A stretch of 7,777 nucleotides of DNA from Gammaproteobacteria bacterium (GTDB lineage: Bacteria > Pseudomonadota > Gammaproteobacteria > Xanthomonadales > Rhodanobacteraceae), in the NCBI GenBank assembly GCA_005877675.1, contig VBNZ01000140.1, positions 1 through 7,777 on the forward strand. The letters are read 5' to 3'. Within the stretch, counting starts at the first letter, position 1. The number at the start of each line of letters is the position of its first letter. The notes beneath the pieces are model-generated. The model did no database searches. It was not told where the DNA came from and worked only from the letters and a program-made list of their open reading frames with translations. Shown one piece after another: positions 1 through 5,747 of this stretch. The position numbers and the translations under genes were made by a program.

Positions 1-45
1 CGAAGATCAGCCCGCACTCTCAACAAACAGCTTCTGCTGAATGTT
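1..45. other. Window edge, possible 3' end of an incoming plus-strand gene
   Basis: One plus-strand frame reads from base 2 to a TGA at 38-40, 13 bases before the hairpin at 53. This is the layout expected for a gene ending convergently with ndh. Thirteen codons are too few to identify anything. A small CAGC/GCTG hairpin (28-39), followed on the minus strand by TTTGTTG, could be a weak ndh terminator. Confidence 0.2.
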
Positions 46-1347
46 TCATGGCGGCCCGGGCAACCGGGCCGTTTCATTTTGCGCATCACTCTGCGCGCCC
101 GCATCGTTGCCGACGACGATGCGCGCGCCGCGCTGATAAGTCCAATATGCCCAGGTCCAGTTCAGCAGTACGGCGAGGCGGTTGCGGAAGCCGATCAGGA
201 AGAACACGTGCGCGACGAGCCAGAACCACCAGGCCAGCGCGCCGGACAGCTTGAGGCCATGCAGGTCGACGATCGCCGCCATGCGCCCGATCGTGGCGAG
301 ATTGCCGTAGTCGCGATAGCGAAATGGCGGTGTCGTCTTGCCCGCGAGCCGATTGCGGATCGTGCGCGCGACATGTGCACCCATCTGCTTGGCAACCGGC
401 GCAACACCGGGCAAGGGCTTGCCGTTCTGCGTGAGCGCCGCGAGATCGCCCGCGACGAAAATTTCCGGATGCCCCGGCACGGTGAGATCGGGATGCACCA
501 GCACGCGGCCCGCTCGATCGAGCGGCACGTCGAGCGAGCGCGCGAGCGGCGAGGCCGCAACGCCGGCGGCCCACACTACGGTGCGCGCCGGAATGAACTT
601 CTCGCCGAGCCGATACCCTTCAGCATTTATCTGCGTCACCGGCGTGCCGGTGACGACTTCGACGCCGAGACGTTCAAGCTGCGCGCGCGCCTTGGACGAC
701 AAGGATTCGGGGAAGCTCGATAGTATGCGCGGGCCGGCCTCGATCAGGCGCACCTTCGCTGCGGCCGGATCGATGTGGCGGAACTCGCGCTTCAACGTGT
801 GCCGCGCGATTTCCGCGAGCGTGCCTGCGAGTTCGACCCCGGTTGGTCCGCCGCCGACGATGGCAAAACTCAACCAGGCCTCGCGCCGCTGCGGATCGCT
901 GTCTGCTTCCGCGCGCTCGAACGCGAGCAGCAGATCCCGACGCAGGCGCAGCGCGTCGTCGAGCGTCTTGAGTCCCGGTGCATGCGCAGCCCACTCATCA
1001 TGCCCGAAATAGGCATGCGCGGCGCCTGTGGCGACGAGCAGCGTGTCGTAGTCGAGCACTGCGCCATCCGCGCAGTGCACGCAGCGCGCGGTGGGATCGA
1101 TGCGCTCGACCTGCGCGAGACGCACTTCCACGTTCGCCTGCCCGCGCAGGATATGCCGCAGCGGCGCTGCGATGTCGGGCGACGACAAGCCCGCGGTCGC
1201 GACCTGGTACAGCAGCGGCTGAAACAGATGATGATTGGTGCGATCGATCAGGGTGATGCGCACCGGCCCGCGCCGTAGCGCACGCGCCGCCCACAGGCCG
1301 GCGAATCCGCCGCCGATGATCACGACATGATGCAGGTGTAAGTCCAT
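46..1347 (-). CDS. ndh: Type II NADH dehydrogenase (NADH:quinone oxidoreductase, FAD-dependent)
   Basis: Single-subunit, non-proton-pumping NADH:quinone oxidoreductase of the respiratory chain, acting on the cytoplasmic face of the inner membrane. The 433-residue protein has an N-terminal FAD-binding Rossmann motif (GGGFAG, residues 12-17, with the acidic strand end near D35), a second nucleotide-binding motif for NADH (GGGPTG, 165-170, with E203), the FAD-contacting AGD (299-301) and an APVAKQMG segment (316-323) typical of NDH-2. The C-terminus (about 365-405) is rich in Trp, Phe and Leu and is the likely membrane anchor. Length matches the family. The open frame runs upstream to 1599 inside priA, but family similarity begins at MDLHLHHVVIIGGG, so the ATG at 1347 is chosen; no strong Shine-Dalgarno is visible. 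It lies 29 bases downstream of priA on the same strand and probably shares its transcript. The family assignment is firm; the quinone used cannot be read from sequence. Confidence 0.93.
   Translation of the reverse strand: MDLHLHHVVIIGGGFAGLWAARALRRGPVRITLIDRTNHHLFQPLLYQVATAGLSSPDIAAPLRHILRGQANVEVRLAQVERIDPTARCVHCADGAVLDYDTLLVATGAAHAYFGHDEWAAHAPGLKTLDDALRLRRDLLLAFERAEADSDPQRREAWLSFAIVGGGPTGVELAGTLAEIARHTLKREFRHIDPAAAKVRLIEAGPRILSSFPESLSSKARAQLERLGVEVVTGTPVTQINAEGYRLGEKFIPARTVVWAAGVAASPLARSLDVPLDRAGRVLVHPDLTVPGHPEIFVAGDLAALTQNGKPLPGVAPVAKQMGAHVARTIRNRLAGKTTPPFRYRDYGNLATIGRMAAIVDLHGLKLSGALAWWFWLVAHVFFLIGFRNRLAVLLNWTWAYWTYQRGARIVVGNDAGAQSDAQNETARLPGPP
53..80 (+). terminator. Candidate intrinsic terminator (7-bp GC stem, GCAA loop) overlapping the ndh 3' end
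   Basis: GGCCCGG (53-59) pairs perfectly with CCGGGCC (64-70) around the loop GCAA, a GNRA tetraloop in plus-strand RNA. GTTTCATTTT follows at 71-80, so the U-rich tail is on the plus-strand side. It would best end a plus-strand gene coming from the left, one frame of which stops at TGA 38-40. On the minus strand the stem sits on the last codons of ndh and no T-run follows it, so it is a poorer terminator there. The T-tract is imperfect. Confidence 0.5.
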
Positions 1348-1376
1348 CTGTCGAACGCCGTGACTGCGATGCTTCT

Positions 1377-3533
1377 TTAGTATAAATCGATTGGGTCGAC
1401 GTCTATCGACCAACGCACGCGGCGCGCCTCGCTCAAGTGCCGTACGCGCGCGATCCAGTCGGGCAGGAATGCGTGCAGGTGTGTGCGCTCCTCCGCGCTG
1501 AGCAGAAGTTGCGCGCGCTGCATGCCGGCGCGACGCGGCATCGGCGCCGGCATCGGGCCGAGCAGGGCAACGCCTTGCGGTGCGTCCGCGAGCGCGCATG
1601 CGGCGTGCAGAAACGCATCGGTGTGCGTGGCTTGTGCCGCCTGCGCGCGCAGCAGCGCGAGATGCGCATAAGGTGGCAGTCCGGCCTCGCTGCGTTCGCG
1701 CAGCAGACGCATCGCAGCCACTGCATAGCCTTGGCGCAACACGGTTTGCAGCAGCGGATGCTCGGGTTCATGTGTCTGCAACAGCACCGCGCCCGGTTTG
1801 CGCGCGCGTCCGGCGCGTCCGGCCACCTGAACGATCAACTGCGCGAGGCGCTCCTCGGCGCGGAAATCGACGCTGTACAGCCCCTCATCGACGCCGACGA
1901 TTACCACCAGCGTGAGGTTCGGCAGATCGTGCCCCTTGGCGAGCATCTGTGTGCCGACGATCAACGCCGGCTTGTCTTCGGCGAGCGTGCCGAAGAGATC
2001 GTCGAACGCATGCTTGCGCCGCGTCGTTTCGCGATCGATGCGCACGAGCGACGTTTGCGGGAATAGTTGCGCCAGCGTTTCTTCGAGACGCTCGGTGCCA
2101 TGTCCGAGCGGCGCAAGATGCGCGTTGCCGCATTGCGGGCACGCGGACGGCACGCGCTGCTGCGCGCCGCAGTGATGGCAGGCGAGTTGCGCCGCGCCGC
2201 GATGCCAGGTCAGCGGCTTGTCGCAACGCGCGCAGGCTGCATGCCAGGCACAGACGTGACAGGCAAGCACCGGCGCATAGCCGCGGCGGTTGCGGAACAC
2301 GAGTGCCTGTTCGCCGCGCGCAAGGCAAGCACGCAAGGCCGTGATCGTCGTATCGGCAAGACCGTGCTGCAGCGATTTGCCGCGCAGATCGATCAGTTGA
2401 AACCGCGGCACACGCGCGGCGCCCGGGCGTGAAGACAGGTGCAGGCGCGAATAGCGCGCACCATCGAGCACGACCGGCACGCCGAGCGCCTTGCCGCGTA
2501 CGAGCGCCAGATCACGCGCGTGATAGCGCCAGCCCTCCTGCTGCTTGTACGAAGCATCGTGCTCCTCGTCGACGACGATTATCCCGGCACGCGCCAACGG
2601 CACCAGCACGGCCGAACGCGTGCCGATGATCACCTGTGCTTCGCCGCGCGCGGCTGCGAGCCAGGCGCGCGCGCGTTCGCCGTCGGCAAGACCCGAATGC
2701 AGCACCGCGATACGGCAGGCGAGGCGTTCGCGGAAGCGCCGCAGCGTCTGCGGCGTCAAGCCGATCTCCGGCACGAGCACGAGCGCCTGTTCACCGCGCG
2801 CGAGCGCTTGCGCGATCAGCGCAAGATAGACTTCGGTCTTGCCGCTGCCGGTGATGCCTTCGAGTACCACGGGCGCGAACTCACCGGCATGCGTGGCGAT
2901 TGCATCGACCGCGGCACGCTGTTCCTCGCTCAGCGGTGGACCCGCAATCGGTGCGACAGGGAGCAGGCGCGTTTGCAGCGTCGTCGTGAGCACGAGTCCG
3001 CGCTTGCGCAAATTCGTCGCAGCGCTGCGCCAGCCGGGCAGGCGCGCGTCAAGTGCGGTGTACGTGAGCGGTCCCGGGGCAAGCAGGTCGAGCAGCGCGG
3101 CCGCGCGCGATCCTTTGCGCGGCAGTTCGGCATCGACAGGCGCGCTCGCGCGCACGAGCGCTCGCTCGCCTGCGGGCGTGGGCAGTGCCTGCACGCGGCG
3201 CAGGCTCGCCGGCAGCGCCGTTTCCATTACCTCCCCAAGCGGATGTTGGTAGTAACGCGCGGCCCAGGCCAGCGTCTGCACCAGTTCAGCGGACAATAGC
3301 GGCGCGTCGTCGAGCACGCGCAGCGCGCAGCGCAGCTTGTCGGGCTCAATGACGCTGTCTTCGGCATGGCCGAGCACGATGCCGACACGCTCACCGCGAC
3401 CGAACGGCACGGCAAGACGCGTGCCGGCCGCGATCGTCCGTGCTTCGATCCCGCGCGGTGGCAAATAGTCGAAAGTCTGCGCCAGCGGCACGGCGATCGC
3501 GACGCGCAGGACGGGTGTCGAAAGCGCCCTCAC
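1377..3533 (-). CDS. priA: Primosomal replication-restart helicase PriA, lacking helicase motif III
   Basis: 3'-to-5' SF2 DNA helicase that recognises stalled forks and reloads the replisome. From the GTG at 3533 it is 718 residues (E. coli PriA: 732). Visible in order: N-terminal DNA-binding domain starting at LRVAIAVPLAQTFDYLPP; Walker A GITGSGKT (about 226-233); DEEH box (322-325); eight zinc-binding cysteines in four CxxC pairs (425/428, 434/437, 452/455, 465/468); motif V region GTQMLAKGHD (527-536); and motif VI QVAGRAGR (569-576). After GVPVVL (ending residue 356) the sequence jumps straight to DGARYSRL, so the usual GSATPxLE motif III and its helix are absent, about 13 residues, with the frame intact. 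The frame stays open upstream to a TTG at 3614, but the extra 27 residues do not resemble PriA. GTG 3533 has GGGA 12 bases upstream, a weak ribosome site. Cotranscribed with ndh. Identity is certain; activity is doubtful if the gap is real. Confidence 0.93.
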   Translation of the reverse strand: MRALSTPVLRVAIAVPLAQTFDYLPPRGIEARTIAAGTRLAVPFGRGERVGIVLGHAEDSVIEPDKLRCALRVLDDAPLLSAELVQTLAWAARYYQHPLGEVMETALPASLRRVQALPTPAGERALVRASAPVDAELPRKGSRAAALLDLLAPGPLTYTALDARLPGWRSAATNLRKRGLVLTTTLQTRLLPVAPIAGPPLSEEQRAAVDAIATHAGEFAPVVLEGITGSGKTEVYLALIAQALARGEQALVLVPEIGLTPQTLRRFRERLACRIAVLHSGLADGERARAWLAAARGEAQVIIGTRSAVLVPLARAGIIVVDEEHDASYKQQEGWRYHARDLALVRGKALGVPVVLDGARYSRLHLSSRPGAARVPRFQLIDLRGKSLQHGLADTTITALRACLARGEQALVFRNRRGYAPVLACHVCAWHAACARCDKPLTWHRGAAQLACHHCGAQQRVPSACPQCGNAHLAPLGHGTERLEETLAQLFPQTSLVRIDRETTRRKHAFDDLFGTLAEDKPALIVGTQMLAKGHDLPNLTLVVIVGVDEGLYSVDFRAEERLAQLIVQVAGRAGRARKPGAVLLQTHEPEHPLLQTVLRQGYAVAAMRLLRERSEAGLPPYAHLALLRAQAAQATHTDAFLHAACALADAPQGVALLGPMPAPMPRRAGMQRAQLLLSAEERTHLHAFLPDWIARVRHLSEARRVRWSIDVDPIDLY

Positions 3534-3641
3534 GCGAGTAAAAAATCCCAAGCTGCGGCGAAAATTCGTGGCTTGCACGAAAGTCGTAAGTAACGCATCA
3601 CGTTTTGCCTGCAACCTATCGCCATGATTGAGCTTTTTCGC

Positions 3642-3676
3642 TTATCCACAACATCTGTGGATAAGTCTGTGGATTG
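3642..3676. promoter_or_regulatory. Cluster of three DnaA-box-like 9-mers upstream of priA
   Basis: TTATCCACA at 3642-3650 is a perfect consensus DnaA box on the plus strand. TGTGGATAA at 3656-3664 is a perfect box on the minus strand, giving an inverted pair five bases apart. TGTGGATTG at 3668-3676 is a third box with one mismatch, in the same orientation as the second and 12 bases from it. The cluster lies about 110 bases upstream of the chosen priA start and would fall in or near its promoter. It probably binds DnaA, for transcriptional control or as a titration site. There is no dnaA, dnaN or rpmH in the window to suggest the main origin. Confidence 0.6.
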
Positions 3677-3731
3677 AGCCTGAGCAAGGGCCCTTCAGGG
3701 CGCGTCATTACGTGCCTGCGCTCGGCTTGGT

Positions 3732-3792
3732 GATTCTTTAACCAATTTGAAATATATTTTCAAAATCAATTGCTTATACGTATATTTTTTGC
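3732..3792. other. AT-rich island with palindromes (possible promoter or duplex-unwinding segment)
   Basis: Only 13 of 61 bases are G or C, in sharp contrast with the GC-rich surroundings. Inside are the inverted repeat TTTGAAA (3746-3752) / TTTCAAA (3758-3764) with a 5-base spacer, and the 10-base perfect palindrome TATACGTATA (3775-3784). A looser TTGGT/ACCAA pair (3727-3731, 3741-3745) flanks the left side. It begins about 55 bases from the DnaA-box cluster. It could hold promoters for one or both divergent operons, bind a nucleoid protein, or unwind easily; the sequence alone does not choose. Confidence 0.5.
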
Positions 3793-3846
3793 TTCAAACC
3801 AGACCGGCCGCGCGTGAGTCACACGCTCCGGCGGCGGTTTTTGTGC

Positions 3847-3856
3847 TTGTGCACAA
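3847..3856. repeat. Perfect 10-bp palindrome TTGTGCACAA (possible operator)
   Basis: TTGTGCACAA is its own reverse complement and lies about 80 bases upstream of the sigma-factor start, in the non-coding leader. A dimeric regulator site is possible, but one 10-base palindrome can occur by chance and no known regulator consensus is recognised. Confidence 0.25.
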
Positions 3857-3937
3857 ACTGCATTTGTCAAGCCTGCGCAAGACGTCAACGCCAGGGTGCC
3901 TCGCGCGTTGAAAGAAGCGACCATACGAGCATACGTC

Positions 3938-4549
3938 ATGACGCTTTCCGCTGGCACAATACCCGCTCCCATTCCAACGGACTCAGCCGAACGCGTGGAT
4001 GCGGTCAGCACAAATCAGCGCGCCCTCGATGAATTCCTGCGCGGCGTCGAACGCCGCGCCCTGCGCATGGCCGAACTCGGTTGCGGCAATCGCGATGACG
4101 CGCTCGATCTGGTGCAGGACGCGATGTGCGGTTTCGTACGCAACTACGCGGCCAAGCCGGCGGCGGAGTGGGCGCCGCTGTTCTACCGCGTGCTCGACAG
4201 CCGCCTCAACGATTTGCATCGTCGCCGCAATGTGCGCAACCGCTGGCTCGCGGTATTCGATCGCCACGAGAGCGAGGATGGCGACTACGTCGATCCGCTG
4301 TCGCAGACGCCCGATCTGCAGGAGCCCGGTCCGCTGCTGCGACTCGCCGGCTCCGAGGCGGGTAAGGCGCTCGACGCGGCCCTGCAGAATTTGCCGGGGC
4401 GACAGCGCCAGGCGTTCTTGTTGCGGCTATGGGAAGGTTTCGATGTGGCCACGACCGCCAAGGTCATGCAGTGCAGCGAAGGCAGCGTGAAGACGCACCT
4501 CTCGCGTGCGCTCGCGGCCTTGCGGCGCGCGCTGGAGGATCACCAATGA
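3938..4549 (+). CDS. ECF-type RNA polymerase sigma-70 family factor
   Basis: Alternative sigma factor that would direct RNA polymerase to a specific set of promoters. The 203-residue protein has a region-2 part (about 28-100; FLRGVERRALRMAEL, then DDALDLVQDAM and the basic DLHRRRNVRNRW), an acidic linker (about 108-130) and a region-4 helix-turn-helix (about 143-200; LPGRQRQAFLLRLWEG, then CSEGSVKTHLSRALAALR). There is no region 1 or 3, which is the ECF architecture. The ATG at 3938 is chosen. The frame also opens at GTG 3896, and a GTG at 3995 would remove a low-complexity head; none has a strong Shine-Dalgarno. Its TGA overlaps the ATG of the next gene (ATGA), so the two are translationally coupled. 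ECF operons of this form are usually autoregulated, but I could not identify such a promoter. Family is sure; stimulus and regulon are unknown. Confidence 0.88.
   Translation: MTLSAGTIPAPIPTDSAERVDAVSTNQRALDEFLRGVERRALRMAELGCGNRDDALDLVQDAMCGFVRNYAAKPAAEWAPLFYRVLDSRLNDLHRRRNVRNRWLAVFDRHESEDGDYVDPLSQTPDLQEPGPLLRLAGSEAGKALDAALQNLPGRQRQAFLLRLWEGFDVATTAKVMQCSEGSVKTHLSRALAALRRALEDHQ
4534..4538 (+). promoter_or_regulatory. Ribosome binding site GGAGG of the membrane-protein gene
   Basis: A strong Shine-Dalgarno, GGAGG, lies seven bases before the ATG at 4546, inside the last codons of the sigma gene. It fixes that start and supports the ATGA overlap. Confidence 0.7.
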
Positions 4550-4926
4550 GCAACTTCGACAAAAACGCACTCCCTGAATGGACCACGCAGGCCAAACGCC
4601 TGCTTGATGACTCCGCCAACGGTCTGGATGCCGCGACCCTGTCGCGTTTGAACCGTGCACGTCAGGCCGCGCTCACGACGCGCGCGCGGCGCCCGGCGCA
4701 ATTCTGGTTCCTGCCGGCGGGACTTGCGAGCGCGTGTGCGCTGCTGCTTGCGCTCGCCGTATGGCAGCCGCATCATGCCGGCGGCGATGTGTCGAGCCCA
4801 TCGGCAGCAGCGGTCGCAGCCGACGTGGACGACGGCAGCGCGGATACACCGGAGTTTTATCAGGACCTGGAGTTCTACGCCTGGCTCGATGCGCAGAACG
4901 CGCAGCGTAAGGAAGGGGAAGGTTGA
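4546..4926 (+). CDS. Small single-pass membrane protein, probable anti-sigma factor (DUF3619-like)
   Basis: The 126-residue protein has a soluble, charged N-terminal part (1-50; helical, ending in basic TTRARRPAQ), one hydrophobic segment (about 53-73, FWFLPAGLASACALLLALAVW) and a short acidic tail rich in Asp and Glu (about 92-118). The basic stretch before the membrane segment predicts N-in topology. An inner-membrane protein with a cytoplasmic head, encoded directly after and overlapping an ECF sigma gene, is the usual arrangement of an anti-sigma factor. It would hold the sigma factor at the membrane. No zinc-binding HxxxCxxC motif is present, so it is not a ZAS-type anti-sigma. It resembles the small DUF3619 proteins found beside such sigma genes, recalled from family context and not searched. 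The start is fixed by GGAGG at 4534-4538. Its stop overlaps the TTG of the next gene. Confidence 0.75.
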   Translation: MSNFDKNALPEWTTQAKRLLDDSANGLDAATLSRLNRARQAALTTRARRPAQFWFLPAGLASACALLLALAVWQPHHAGGDVSSPSAAAVAADVDDGSADTPEFYQDLEFYAWLDAQNAQRKEGEG

Positions 4927-5657
4927 AGCGCTATCAACCCGCTAGTTGTGCCAGCGCACTGCTACTCGTCGTCGGCGCGAGCGCGTGCGTGTCTGCGTTC
5001 GCGGCGCAGGCCGGCAGCATGCCGCCACCACCTGTGCCGCCGCATGCGACCGAGCCCACGCTCGCGCCGATGCCCTGGTCTTTACTGCGGCCCGAGCAGC
5101 AGCAGATCCTTGCGCCGGTGCGGGAGATCTGGAATGAGCTCGCACCCGACGTGCAGGAGCATCTGCGCCAGGTCTCGCAGCGCTGGCCGCGGCTTGGTCC
5201 CGAGCAGCGCGCGCAAATCAGCGAGCGCATGCAGAAATGGGCGACGATGACGCCCGAACAGCGCGCGCGCCTGCATCAGCGTTATCAGCAATTCCAGCAG
5301 CTGCCGCCCGAGCAGCAGGAGCGCTTGCGCAACGCGTTCAAGCGTTTCGACGCACTGCCGCCCGAGGAGCGCATGCAGCTGCGCGAGCGTTTCGAGCGCA
5401 TGAGTCCGGCCGAACGCGCCGCCTTTCTCGAGGGCGCCGGTGCGCAGAACCGCGCCGGCGTGGTGCACGAGTTCATCCAGAGCGTGCCCAAGGAAGAGCG
5501 ACACGCCACGCGCGAGATGATGGAGTCGCTTACGCCGCAGCAGCGCATGGCGGCGATCCGCGCCTGGCGCGCGCAGCCGCCCGAGCAACGCGAAGGCTAT
5601 CGCCGCCAATTGCTGCAGATGACACCCGAACAGCGCGCCGCCACCCTCGCGCATTGA
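4923..5657 (+). CDS. Secreted DUF3106-family protein with 18-residue PEQR repeats
   Basis: A 244-residue exported protein. It has an N-terminal signal peptide (about 1-28: basic MKR, hydrophobic ALLLVVGASACVSA, probable cleavage after AFA), a proline-rich linker (33-50) and then helical repeats. The repeats start with a proline at residues 57, 75, 93, 111, 129 and 147, exactly 18 apart, mostly as PEQR/PEQQ/PEER. Spacing then becomes 15 (147 to 162, and 205, 220, 235). LTPxQR-like helix caps resemble the LTxxQ motifs of Spy/CpxP/CnrX periplasmic proteins, by analogy only. A lipoprotein cysteine is unlikely (C22 in a poor lipobox). Start is TTG 4923, overlapping the upstream TGA (TTGA) with AAGGGG at 4913-4918. 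As third gene of the sigma operon it is a candidate periplasmic sensor or regulator of the membrane protein. Function is not established for the family. Confidence 0.82.
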   Translation: MKRYQPASCASALLLVVGASACVSAFAAQAGSMPPPPVPPHATEPTLAPMPWSLLRPEQQQILAPVREIWNELAPDVQEHLRQVSQRWPRLGPEQRAQISERMQKWATMTPEQRARLHQRYQQFQQLPPEQQERLRNAFKRFDALPPEERMQLRERFERMSPAERAAFLEGAGAQNRAGVVHEFIQSVPKEERHATREMMESLTPQQRMAAIRAWRAQPPEQREGYRRQLLQMTPEQRAATLAH

Positions 5658-5686
5658 ACTGCGCGTGTTGTTCGCGATGGTTCGCA

Positions 5687-5715
5687 TCGCCAAGCGGTGA
5701 TGGCGCCGTTATAGT
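5687..5715 (+). promoter_or_regulatory. Candidate sigma-70 promoter for the MATE gene
   Basis: TCGCCA (5687-5692, 4 of 6 to TTGACA) and TATAGT (5710-5715, 5 of 6 to TATAAT) are separated by exactly 17 bases. They lie about 33 bases before the ATG at 5748, in the 90-base gap after the DUF3106 gene. The good -10 and ideal spacing support it; the -35 is weak. It would let the transporter be transcribed independently of the sigma operon. Confidence 0.35.
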
Positions 5716-5747
5716 CGCGTGCTGGCCCAAGCGAGCGATCCGTCCGA

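Larger units (their letters stand above)
3534..3937. other. Divergent non-coding region between priA and the sigma-factor operon
   Basis: About 400 bases with no convincing gene. It must carry the minus-strand promoter for priA-ndh and the plus-strand promoter for the sigma operon. It contains the DnaA-box cluster (3642-3676), a small GCCC/GGGC hairpin (3690-3701), the AT-rich island (3732-3792) and a TTGTGCACAA palindrome (3847-3856). I could not assign a convincing -35/-10 pair for either direction. If priA starts at the alternative TTG (3614) instead of GTG 3533, the region is shorter by 81 bases. Confidence 0.7.

Noticed and set aside
1348..1599. 84-codon N-terminal extension of the ndh reading frame
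   Set aside because: It overlaps priA coding sequence in another frame, is Arg/Ala-rich with no NDH-2 similarity, and the FAD motif is correctly placed from the ATG at 1347.
2439..3299. 286-codon plus-strand open frame opposite priA
   Set aside because: Arg/Ala/His-rich antisense translation typical of GC-rich genes; the opposite frame carries clear PriA motifs.
3690..3701. GCCC/GGGC hairpin as a terminator or attenuator
   Set aside because: Four base pairs with a tiny loop and no T-tract; likely chance.
3642..3792. The main chromosomal origin oriC
   Set aside because: Only three boxes, no GATC cluster, and no dnaA, dnaN, rpmH, parAB or gidA nearby; kept only as a DnaA-responsive element.
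3766..4011. 81-codon minus-strand open frame in the intergenic region
   Set aside because: It overlaps the start of the sigma gene, crosses the AT-rich island, shows no recognisable domain and has unremarkable composition.
5674..5690. GCGATG/CATCGC hairpin after the DUF3106 gene as a terminator
   Set aside because: The stem has only six pairs and no T-run follows on either strand.
5082..5693. 203-codon minus-strand open frame opposite the DUF3106 gene
   Set aside because: Its Leu-rich repeats are the antisense of the PEQR repeats; no start signal and no independent context.
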